Positions 54,801-64,000 of a DNA stretch of 64,000 nt are shown here, piece after piece. Position numbers and translations under genes: made by a program. Where the stretch lies: assembly GCA_022264855.1 (NCBI GenBank), contig JABYQU010000027.1, positions 372,001 through 436,000 on the forward strand. Direction: 5' to 3'. Each line of letters begins with the position of its first letter. Position 1 is the first letter of the stretch. This stretch comes from Lenzites betulinus. Its lineage: Eukaryota > Basidiomycota > Agaricomycetes > Polyporales > Polyporaceae. The notes under the pieces were generated by a model. The model was not told the origin of the DNA and searched no databases. It saw nothing but the letters and a program-made list of their open reading frames with translations.

Positions 54801-55130
54801 GAATAACCACCAGGGGCTACTCTCTTGCTCTCTTTCCGATGGCCATCATCAGCATCAAAGGCCGTTCCGCCTGCCGCTGACTGTCAAGGGGCCTGCCACT
54901 GCGCGCAGTCGGGAGCCCGTGACGATACTCGAACTACTCGGACGGTGCTCACGCCGACGGCACCTCCAGCGACCGCATGGCGAGGGGTGCCTAGATTCCT
55001 CACACGGCGCCCGTAATCATGAAGGTGCGCCATTCCGTGAAACCTGCAATTGCGAGTCATCTCATGCCGTTTAACTCCTTCGTTCCGTAGCCGCTGAGGC
55101 CGAGGCAGATTACTTCCCACTGACCTGGGG
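51873..55130. other. Gene-poor, TE-like region
   Basis: More than 3 kb without a frame above about 140 codons on either strand and with lower GC than its neighbours. Stop codons are dense in all frames. I looked for terminal repeats, reverse transcriptase or integrase motifs and found none that I trust, so degraded mobile DNA is a guess. The left end holds the GH16 promoter. Confidence 0.4.
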
Positions 55131-55165
55131 TATCAGATATCCATGCTGCCCTATCAGATAAGATG
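55131..55165. promoter_or_regulatory. GATA-site cluster (distal)
   Basis: Within 35 bp are TATC 55131-55134, GATATC 55136-55141, and TATCAGATAAG 55152-55162: five GATA cores on the two strands. It lies about 400 bp upstream of the MFS gene. Confidence 0.4.
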
Positions 55166-55460
55166 AAACGTCCCTTCGTGGAGGGCGTTGACCGACTCCC
55201 ACCGTTACAGGCGGCCTGTCTCAGGGCAGGAAGAGCGCAACAACGCTGACAACTCCGCCAGGTTCGGCGTTCTCACTGCGTCTCACTCTTCCTGCCTTCT
55301 CATCCTTTTCCCGGCGCGAATCAGGGCGTCTCCCTCCGTCCTCGGCGTGCCGCTCTTCTCACGTCCGTCTCCCCTCATGGCAGCACCATCGCTCTTCTCC
55401 CATGAGGCGTGTCGTGCCGCGCAGACGGCAGTCCGCATACAGCATCCTGGTCCCACCAAT

Positions 55461-55475
55461 TATCTGATAAGATGA
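55461..55475. promoter_or_regulatory. Paired GATA site (proximal)
   Basis: TATCTGATAAGATGA, nearly identical to TATCAGATAAGATGA at 55152-55166, and 82-96 bp upstream of the MFS start codon. Opposed TATC/GATA cores one base apart are a typical GATA-factor arrangement. Confidence 0.45.
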
Positions 55476-55556
55476 TGGAGGGGAAGTCGATGTTTGTTGC
55501 TGAACCGCACCCCCTCTAAGTGCCCTGCCGGCCCAAGCCCCCCTCCCAGTCTTAGG

Positions 55557-57990
55557 ATGTCCGTCCAGCGGCAGAACAGCGTCGAAAAGTCTCCTATCGA
55601 TGAGAAGGAGAAGGCCTCCGTCGACGTCAAGGACGACGGCTCAAGCCGCGGCGGCGACCAGTCGCCTGCTCTGCCTTATGAGCGGAGCTCGTCGCCGAAG
55701 CCAAAGCTACCGTACTCTTGGCAACTTGCGATGATTGTGTTGACTTGCTTGTGCACATGTGCGTCGCTGTCCCCCTTCTACCTACGTGTGTTTCCTGACA
55801 TTCCGGCTCAATGCAGTCGGGAACCATTGGTCGAACGTGAGCCCATACCTTCTCTTTCCTTCGCTCCGGCTAATGGATGATTTTCGCAGGGCCTCATTGT
55901 GTCTGTATCATCTATTCCGCGAACCACGTTCGCCGCTTCTGACGGCGTATCTCCTCAGCTCTCTCAAGACCACGATTATCAAAGAGACGCACATCAACAA
56001 CTCGCAGTTTGCGACCTTGGTGCGCTCCTTGGAAATAGAGTATTAGTTGCCGAAGAGCTCACACGACCACTTTGCACAGGTTGCCGTCACGAACCTTGTA
56101 TGTGGCTCGGATCAATCTTCGGAGGAAGCCACTCACCCACTCTAACCTAGGTCAACACGTTCCTATGCATCGCGCTCGGCTTCTACATCGACAAACTTGG
56201 CGGGGCCCTGATGTCTGTCGTCCTCGCGGGCTTCCATCTCTCTGGAGCGATCGTCATGTCCGGCGCCGCGACGAACAATCTCAACAGCTACCCGCTGCTC
56301 ATCGTCGGCAAGGTACTCGCGGCCATCGGTGACGGCTCGCTTGACAATGCTCAACATCGTATCTTCTCGACGTACTTCGCACCCGGAAAAGGCTTCGCGT
56401 TCTCCATTGGTGGGTCCACAGTATCTTGACGTCTTTCCACTTTTAATCGTCTCGTTCTTCCGCAGGTGCCATCTGGTATGTTGCCCATAGCTAAGGGCTC
56501 TATTATGCTGGTGTTCATCATTTTCTCTCAGGTGTGTTGCCAACCTCGCGCAATTCACTGGCCAATCGACCGCGAACGTCATCGCGACGAACCTTGGGAC
56601 ATATGCATGGGCCCTCTGGATCAGCTCCGTCATCGCTGGGTTCTCGTTCGCCTGCGCCATCACCGTATTCTTCCTAGACCGATACCTCCGCGGACGCTAC
56701 GACGTCACGGACCAGACCAGTGGCCTCAGGCACACCGGGCAGATCAAGCGCGGGACGTTCAACATCGCCGCGATCAAGCACCTCCCGTTGACCTTCTGGC
56801 TGGTCGTCGCGTTCGCGGTATTCGAGAACGCTGGTGTGCAGTCGTTTGTCTCTATCTCAACGTCAGTGTCTCATCTGTGTATCTTGTTCGTACTGGAGCT
56901 CACGGTTGTTATCGGATGCTAGACAATTCGCGCAGCAACGTCTCAAGAAGGGCGCCGTCATTGGCGGATGGGTCTCGAGCTTCTACTTGCTCCTACCTGC
57001 TGGTCTAACGCCGTTCCTCGGCATCTACATCGATGTGTACGGGAAACGTATCGGCTTCCGTGCGTATATCATCTCCTAGGCTTCGTCTACTCGGACGATA
57101 GCTGATGTGTAGGATACTTCCAGTGTTTTTGTCAGGACTGACGTTCCTCATCTCCATGTTGCTACTCAAGTTCTCGCATTCCGTTGAGACTTTCAGTACG
57201 TGTTTTTGTCTCTTCGGATTCGACATTGACTGACACTATTTTCCCAGTCGCTGCATATGTGTTCTATGCACTATCCCAGGTAAGCCTCCTTTCATAGTCT
57301 AAGTGGATGATGACTGAACTCATTCATCTAGGCCGTAACTCCCGCACCCCAAGTGGAGATCATCCGGAGCATCATCCCCGATCCGCAATACTTTGCCACT
57401 GGGTAAGCCTCCGCGCGCTACCTATTATCCTTTACTGATATTTCTGCTTTGTTAGATTTGCTATCAAGAGTGCGTCTAACCCTGTGTGGTCATAAAACAT
57501 GCTCCTGACCTCACTTGCAGAATCCGTTGTCCAAGCCTCCATCGTCATCATCACCACCGCTGCGGGTCGCCTGCAAGACCTCTCGCCCACAGACTCGCTC
57601 GACCCCGCCGTGACCCTCTGGCTCGTGTACGCCTTCCTCTCCGTCGCGATCTCCGGGGCCATGCTCGCGCTCTCCTACTACGCGCCCAACACCCTCCCCG
57701 CGGCGCGCCTCTCGCAAGTCGCCCCGCGCGACCTCCCGGCCGAGGTCGAGCGCCTCGCGAACGCGCGTGGCCTCACCGTGCCGAAGGACGCGGAGAGCGA
57801 CGAGGGCGGTATGAGCGAGGTGAAGCGCAAGGAGCGCATACTCAAGTCGCCGACGCACCAGAGCGGTGTGCTGAGCTGGGGCTACCTCGCGCTCGGTCTC
57901 GCGGTCATCGTTATTGGGTGGGTGTTGTTTGGGATGGGTGTGAGCTGGGGCGTGCACGGGAGCGTGGTCGCCGGCACTGTTGGTGAATGA
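55557..57990 (+). CDS. MFS transporter, MFSD1-like (lysosomal/vacuolar type)
   Basis: Start MSVQRQNSVEKSPIDEKEKA at 55557, a phosphorylatable cytosolic N-terminus, then the first helix PYSWQLAMIVLTCLCT. Later exons: LKTTIIKETHINNSQFATLV and VNTFLCIALGFYIDKLGGAL (motif-A-like loop), LVSSV-type joins, LIVGKVLAAIGDGSLDNAQH, NLGTYAWALWISSVIAGFSF, FLDRYLRGRYDV, TFNIAAIKHLPLTFWLVVAF, VAAYVFYALSQ, PAPQVEIIRSIIPDPQYFAT, ESVVQASIVIITTAAGRLQD and LALGLAVIVIGWVLFGMGV at the C-terminus. Gene structure has ten or more introns with some very small exons. It resembles animal MFSD1, reported as a lysosomal dipeptide exporter; the fungal substrate is unknown. Paired GATA sites upstream would fit nitrogen control. 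Helix count is consistent with 12. Confidence 0.8.
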
Positions 57991-58180
57991 GCGCGAGATG
58001 CGAATTGCGCTACGATGCTACATAAGTAGCCCTTACAAGTTTACTTACGATGAATTCACGTTCTTGCACTCCATGTTGTTGTCGCATGCCTTGCTGCTAT
58101 CATGGCCAGCACTATAGCCCCGCGAATATTACCGGAGATTCCATGGAATAAAATTAGTGTACGTGGGCTATGCAATAGGT

Positions 58181-61100
58181 CTACAATTCGTCATGGCCAT
58201 GCTCATCCTGGCTCGGTGCCGCCGAGCTCTCGGGGATGGCCGTCGTCTCGCTCCTCGCCGCGGTCTCTTCCGCGGGGGGCGCACTGCTCGTCGCCGTGCT
58301 GCTCGTCTTCGTCGTGCTCTTCTTCGGCGGCTTCGGCACGCGCTTCTTCACCAGCCGCTGCAGGTGGTTCTCGAGCACCTTCGCGCGCGCGCGCATCTCG
58401 CTCGACAGGATCACCGGGTCCTCGTTCATCTTCACGGACTTCTGCTTCTCGACCCACTCGTTCAGCCACGTCTCGTGCTCCTTGAGCACGCGCTCGAGCT
58501 CGTCCAGCTCCTCCTTCGTATACCGCCCCGGCTGGGGCAGCGGTGTGCCCGCCGCCGCTGCTTGGAGCTCAGCCGTGAGGTTCGTCTTCGCCTCCGTCAG
58601 GAACATGCGCGTGCTCCAGTTCCACATCTGGCTGTTGTTCAGCGCCTGCGGGAACTCTTCAATCTCCTTGTACCGGTGTACGATCGGGCGTTCCAGGCTC
58701 CTGCAATGCAACTGTCAACACGGCCCCACACGCGCCAGAGCTGAAGGGAAGAGCACACGTACTCGAGCGCGGTGCGCTTGTCGATGTACTGAATGGTGTC
58801 CGCGTCGTCGCCATGGTCCTGGAGCCATGCGAGCGTCTCATCGACCTTCTCCGCAAGCGCCTTGCGCTCCGCCGCCTGCGAGCACTTCATGAACGGCGAG
58901 TCGTCTGAACCGCCCTCGAGCAGATCGCGCAGTTTGTAGATGTAGCCCTCGAGCGTGTTACGCGCCTCTTCACGCTTCCGCTTCGCACTCTCCTCTGCAT
59001 CAACAGCGAGAAGCCTATATGCACCCTATCAGCTACTGCACGAGGACGGATGAGGTATGCGAACGTACTTGTCGCGACCGGCACGCTTCTGTTTGACAGA
59101 CATGGGGGCAACAGTCGGGAACCTGACCTCAACTTCCAACGAGATCGGATCCTTAGGTTTGACAACGGTGACCTCTGCCTCCGCCGCAGACGATGACGCC
59201 GCGGCGGTGGCCTCCTCCTCCGCGGTTCCGACATCTGCAGTGGTCTCGTCGACGGATTGCGAGGCCGATGCTGATCCTTTGCCGAAGAAGTCCTTCAGTT
59301 TGCCTGCATTCACGCGCATTACGGATACCGTTCAGGGGACAGGGGAAATGGAGATACATACCAGTGATGGACTCATCCTTAAATTCGCCAGACACAACGG
59401 CGTCGCGCACAGAGGCGAAACCCGACTCAGAGAGCATGACAGTCGCTTTTACAACTGCTTCTGTCGCGCCGGCATCGGTGAGGTTCTTGATGGCCTCGCT
59501 GACGCCGACGATCTCTGCCTCGAGAAATTCCGTAGGGAAGCCACTAAGTAGGATGCTGAGTGCCTGCGTGAACATCATATAAAGAGGGCACATACGGTGC
59601 GGGGGAGGTCTTGTATGCAAGCTTGACCGCGAAGTCGTCCTGACGCTTGAACGTCAAAGTTTTCTTCGTGCCCGTCTTTGAACCGGAGGGGAAGACGAGC
59701 GTGTTGATGGTGCGCGGGCGCGCGCCGGGGTTCTTCGCCTCGGCCTGGTAGGAGACCTGGATGTCGTACGGGCCGATGTCTGAGATGCGGATATCCTTCG
59801 TCTTGAACTGCCGGCTGAGAGCCGCGCCGTGAAGTGCTGCGCCGAGCACCGCTGCTTCATCCGCGTTGACATTTTGCGCGATCTTGTTCCTGCAGAAGAC
59901 GATGAGACGGAACCTGGAAGAGAACGTCTGTCTACTCACGCTCCGGCGGCGGCCTTGACTGCCTCCTGGACCATGGGCGTCCTCGAGCTACCACCAGTAA
60001 GGATCACCGAGGTAATGTTGTCCTTGAGTATATGCACATGAGCTTTCCCTCGAATATGTTAGAAAGCGGGGCGCGCACCAGAGGCAAGCCTGCGTGCGAA
60101 AGGGCTTCCAATAGTGGGACTGCGAAGCGAGGCTTAAGATCCTTGCAAGCTGCCTCGAACTCCGCGCGCGAGAACTTGGCTTTGTAGTCGAGGTCGAATG
60201 CCAGGCTTTCAATCTGCACGCGACACCTGTGTAAGCTACCGCCCTCCATACATAGCAGGGATGGCACCTTACCGTGACCATTGCCTCCGTGTTCGCGCTA
60301 AGAATCCCCTTGACGCGTCCTGCCTCCTTCCAGAGCTTCGCCATCGCGCGTTTGTCCGTGCTGATGTCGCGCTTGTAGCGCTTCTGGAAGTCATTCAGCA
60401 TGAGATCGCGCAGCCGCCTGTCGAGCTCCGTGCCACCCGCGAAGCGGTCATAGCCAACGCCGAGGACGCTGATTTGAATCGCGTCTTTAGCCGATGACTT
60501 GGACTTTCCTTCGCTCGCAACAGAGGAGAACTGGACGACTGTCGCGCGGACAGCGGACGCGCCGGCATCGAAGATGACATGGTTCTCCGGCTCGGGGAAC
60601 GAGCGTGTCATGGCGTAGTTTACTGCGACCGCGGCGCCGTCGTTGATGAGCGCGAGCGTGCGAAGACCCGCGACCTCAATGGCGTCCACAACGGCGTCCC
60701 GCTCAAACTGGGTGTAGTATGGCGGGACGGTGACAATGACATCGTGCACCTTCTCGCCGCCGGCGCTCTCCGCGAGGTCGCGCACGTACGCGAACTGCAT
60801 CGCGATGAGTTCCTCGACGCTCCATTCCGTGCCGTCCGAGCGGCGGAGGCCTACGGTGCCGCGCTCGGTCTTGACGACTTCCGCAGTGGAAATAGAGGTA
60901 TAGAAGGAGACAGCGTCAGATTCATAAGGGGCGGCTTGGAGGAACTTTAGGGATGGGAAAGAGTCCAGCGGGAATCGACCGGCCTGTTCCAGGCCGTCAA
61001 TACAACCAACGTTCGCCTTCGCTTCGACGCGAAGAGTAAGGATGACACTTACGATAGCAGCTGCGTCTGAGCCAAAGAGCCTGTCGTTCTTTTTCCATCC

Positions 61101-61271
61101 GACTGTTGACTGCATTTTACGTTTCGAGTCGCGGTTGAGCAGGACGTCAAACGGCTGGCCCGGTTTCATGAGGGAGGCCTTGATGAAGTCCGCGCCATAG
61201 TCGATTGCCAGGACAGATCCAAGGACAGTTTCTGACCATAATGATAGCCAGAGACAGAGAAAGAGAAGCAT
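58181..61271 (-). CDS. LHS1: ER-lumen Hsp70-family chaperone Lhs1/GRP170 (HYOU1)
   Basis: Large atypical Hsp70 that acts as nucleotide-exchange factor for Kar2/BiP during translocation and folding. The start MLLFLCLWLSLWSETVLGSV is a signal peptide (earlier in-frame starts are not ATG). The ATPase domain begins VLAIDYGADFIKASLMKPGQ; then KVHDVIVTVPPYYTQFERDA, IEVAGLRTLALINDGAAVAV, HVIFDAGASAVRATVVQFSS, GGTELDRRLRDLMLNDFQKR, NITSVILTGGSSRTPMVQEA and NVNADEAAVLGAALHGAALS follow. A beta domain and a long acidic/Ala-rich linker precede the helical bundle (KRKREEARNTLEGYIYKLRD, KALAEKVDETLAWLQDHGDD). The tail is Lys/Thr/Ala/Glu-rich and ends DEHGHDEL, an HDEL retrieval signal. Eight or nine introns. 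Three ACGTG cores lie 60-105 bp upstream. Confidence 0.94.
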
Positions 61272-62072
61272 GGTGGCGGGAGGCAAGTACGTGCGCGTCG
61301 GACTCGTAGCCGGGGTACTTATTTACTAGTTACACGTCACCCCGCTACGCGCTACGTGTTAGCTTCGCCACGTGTCGGCGCGATAGTGGCATGCACTGGC
61401 AGCACAGGCCCGCTGCGTTCTATCTCAACATTTGATTGAAGACATTGGATCACAGCTAGATCGTATCTGATTCTTGGCAGCGGGGAACAAAAACCATGTC
61501 AGACAGCGACCTGGAGGCCCAACAAGGCTCGCCTTGAGGAGGACGAAGTCGACCCTAACCTTAATTCAAGGTTTCTAGAATCATCGTAACCCCTAGACCA
61601 AGTTGGGGACCCAGGGGTCCAGCATCCAAAGGCGTGTATCATTTGCAGTCAGACTTGTCTGCGCGCAATCTATGAGACGACCAGAAACTTGCAAGGGGGA
61701 ATAGAATGGTGGGAGAGGAAGAAACAGGTTCGATGCAATGTGCGACTGACCATCCAATTTGAGTTGGTCTGGTGAGCGCTAGGGCCCTTTGCCATACGTC
61801 AAATTCGTCACTACAGCAGCGGGTCGCCCTCAGGTCTTCGTTGTATGATCTACCAACGTCCCTGATCAATGTGCATATGCAGTCCGGTGCGTGGCGGAAT
61901 TTTCGACATCAAAATCAAGCCTGCCATGCCATGGTGGCGTGCTGGCGAGAGCGCGCTGGGGATACGGAAACACGTGCCAGCAGTGGCTTGGGGCAACGGC
62001 CGCCCTTACGTCTTCAGAGACTCCTTACACTTCTAGTCGCCGTCCTCCCCTCTATCTTCCACGTAGACCACG
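61272..62072. other. Divergent promoter region (LHS1 / CHO2)
   Basis: About 800 bp between two divergent genes of ER function. The LHS1-proximal part holds the ACGTG cluster; the CHO2-proximal part has a pyrimidine-rich leader near 62030-62060. No gene seen. Confidence 0.5.
61332..61374. promoter_or_regulatory. ACGTG cluster, possible Hac1/UPR elements
   Basis: ACACGTCA at 61332-61339 (minus TGACGTGT), TACGTG at 61353-61358 and CACGTG at 61369-61374, all within 43 bp and 61-103 bp upstream of an ER Hsp70 gene. These resemble UPRE/XBP1-Hac1 half-sites; a bHLH E-box role for CACGTG is the alternative. Confidence 0.4.
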
Positions 62073-64000
62073 ATGGCGACGATGGAGACACTGTCTAGCG
62101 GCCTGCGGCAACGGCGTAAGGACCGCGCCTCATCCGACGAGACAGTCACCAGTAATGGCGAAGGGGGTAGTCCAGAACGGGACGAGGTAGTTTGGGGCAA
62201 GACCCCCGGCGGTGAAGGTACGTGGCAAGATCGGAGCATCTTAGCAAGCCGCACTGAACGTATATCCTACACCAGTATTCAGAGTTCCGACGACCCACGA
62301 CGTACTCACTCTATTCCATCCTGGATACCCTAAATCGCACATCGATCTATTCAATCTCGCACTGCTTGGTCTTCAGATCGTCTTGTATCTCGTGCTCTCC
62401 CGAAAGGCGTCTCAAGTGTTCTTCCTGCTTTACTTCGCGTTCTGGCGCGCGGCATACGACGCGGGTCTCGGCTGGGTCCTTACGAAACAAAGCAAGCGGA
62501 AATGGATCGTGCGCGAAGTGCAACGGCTAGGCTGGCTCGACGAGAAGCGCAAGCCCGAAGTTAGGCAGTGGATCAAGCGGCAGCTCGCAGGCAAGATGGG
62601 CAAGGACTACTCATTCGATGTTCGTCGCTGCATTATAAACAGCTCACACGACCTGCTAATTGAACGTTCGTTGCGGTGCTATGAATAGGAACTCCCGTTG
62701 GAGTACAACACGTGGCTGCTTTACCGCCAACTCGTAGATATAATCCTCCTGAAGTGCGTCGCTGCTTGTGCTACTACTGCGATGTCCAAAACGCTGCCTC
62801 TGATGCATGCGCACGATTTTGCAGTGACTTCCTCGCATACTGCATGTTCGCCTTCTCATGCTTCCGGGTGCCCGAAGGGCTCTCGATGCCTGTTCACGTC
62901 ATGAGGTACGGCAGCACTTCCTCCGCAGGCTTTCCGGCCGCTCGGTCCTATTGAACTCAACTGCCGTTTCAGGTGGATCGGCGGCATTGCATTGATTGCC
63001 TTTAACCTTTGGGTGAAGACCGAGGCACACAATGTTGTCAAGGACTATGGCTGGTACTGGGGCGACGTCTTCTTCCAGCGCGGCGCGCTTGTTTTCGATG
63101 GCGTCTTCGAGCTCGCGCCGCACCCCATGTACTCCGTCGGTATGTCCGCGCGCCTCGCGCAGACTTACAGATGCTGATCGCGTGCACAGGGTATGCCGGC
63201 TACTACGGCCTGTCGCTTATCGCGGGAAGCTATGCAGTGTTGTTCGTCAGTTTGGCGGGACATGCGGCCCAGTTCGGGTTCCTCGTATTCTTTGAGAACC
63301 CTCGTGAGTATTCAGTGGTCGTGGAAGATGCTTTACTGAAATGTCCGCAGATATTGAGCGCACGTACGGCCAGCGCAAGCCCCTCGCCCACCGATCTCCC
63401 CTGCTCCCCCGCGCCTCGCGCCAGCTCGAGGATGTCCCGGAGACCCATACCAGGCAATCGTCCGTCTCTTCGGTCGCATCAGCGGACTCACCTACCCCAG
63501 CTGCGACGGAGGGAGAGACCGCGACCGAGTCCGAGGAGGTGTTTACTGAGACCGAGACTGAGCAGGAACTGGAAATCGCACCTTCGATTAAGTCCAAACG
63601 TAACAGCCTTGGCCTGTCATCACTGTCGTCGAGGGAGGACGTCCCGCGGAGCACGAAACGTGTGCAGGTCGTCTCACAGCATGATCTGTTCCACAGGTAC
63701 TTCCGGAAAGACACGGTGTTCCTGCATAACATCGATCTCCTTCGGTATGCCCTCCTTCCGCTTCGGGATCGCACTGGCTAACTTATATCGTGTGAACCCC
63801 CTCCAGCGCGTCTGACTTCCAGCTCGTACTCGTGATGGTCTACGCTTTCGCCCTAGCATTTACGCCCTCGCTCTCCCCCGGCAGCGCTCTCGTTCTCCAT
63901 TTCGCACACGCCCTCACGTGGTGCCTCTTCCACTCCGTCGGGCTCGGGCTCCTCCTTCGTGCACAGTCGCAGAACAAGTTCCTCGTGCGCCACTACCTCA
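62073..64000 (+). CDS. CHO2: Phosphatidylethanolamine N-methyltransferase (CHO2/PEM1), 5' part, truncated by window end
   Basis: First methylation step from phosphatidylethanolamine toward phosphatidylcholine, in the ER membrane. Start [20 protein letters not shown], a cytosolic leader, then [20 protein letters not shown] and [20 protein letters not shown], the first helix. Characteristic blocks: [97 protein letters not shown] and [20 protein letters not shown], the first PEMT domain with the conserved [27 protein letters not shown] then [12 protein letters not shown] close it, followed by a Ser/Thr/Glu-rich loop. The second half starts [20 protein letters not shown] and [18 protein letters not shown] before the sequence ends, so the second PEMT domain and stop are missing. 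An AGAG acceptor fixes the first intron. Confidence 0.9.

Noticed and set aside
52300..55100. Copia/gypsy retrotransposon remnant
   Set aside because: I looked for reverse transcriptase, RNase H, integrase and LTR signals in translated fragments and found none convincing.

Overview
The window is nuclear DNA of a filamentous fungus, almost certainly an Agaricomycete basidiomycete. I infer this from compact genes broken by many 45-80 nt introns (donor GTRNGT, CTNAC-like branch sites), a GC-rich background, typical mushroom gene content (Golgi pH regulator, BAP31, cyanamide hydratase, F-box/LRR proteins, GH16 and GH18 wall enzymes) and an atypical G-alpha of a kind I associate with expanded basidiomycete families. 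I see no prokaryotic, plasmid or CRISPR features and no convincing tRNA or rRNA gene. About 20 genes are supported; many were rebuilt by joining exons by eye, so internal splice sites are predictions.

Layout. 1.5-14.5 kb: an atypical G-alpha, an MCT-type MFS transporter, a Golgi pH regulator and an Old Yellow Enzyme, all on the minus strand, then an F-box/LRR protein on plus. 14.5-16.6 kb holds no gene. 16.6-25.5 kb: a SET5-like methyltransferase, ALKBH6, a BAG co-chaperone with heat-shock-type upstream sites, a zinc deaminase with a disordered insert, and translation factor EF-1 beta. 26.2-41.3 kb: cyanamide hydratase, a secreted Ser-rich protein, a Cdc20/Cdh1-like WD40 protein ending in Ile-Arg, a single-pass membrane protein with repeated RKSRA motifs, a second F-box protein, BAP31 and the proteasomal deubiquitinase USP14/Ubp6. 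42.8-43.9 kb: a GH18 chitinase-like enzyme. 43.9-48.0 kb has no confident gene but contains a striking array of perfect GC-rich hairpins (45.89-46.53 kb). 48.0-51.9 kb: an ISH1/Msc1-type stress protein and a GH16 glucanase with a 16-nt micro-exon. 51.9-55.5 kb is gene-poor. 55.6-64 kb: an MFSD1-like transporter, an ER-lumen Hsp70 (Lhs1/GRP170) ending in HDEL, and the 5' part of phosphatidylethanolamine N-methyltransferase (CHO2), cut by the window end.

Functional themes. Several genes belong to ER/secretory homeostasis (BAP31, Lhs1, CHO2, Golgi pH regulator) and protein quality control (BAG, USP14, F-box proteins, APC/C-activator-like). Promoter motifs fit: in-register heat-shock elements at BAG, CRE/ATF palindromes at ISH1 and in the shared BAP31/USP14 promoter, ACGTG cores at Lhs1, and paired GATA sites at the MFS gene. 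The most unusual elements are the hairpin array, the G-alpha lacking its catalytic Gln, and the divergent APC/C activator.
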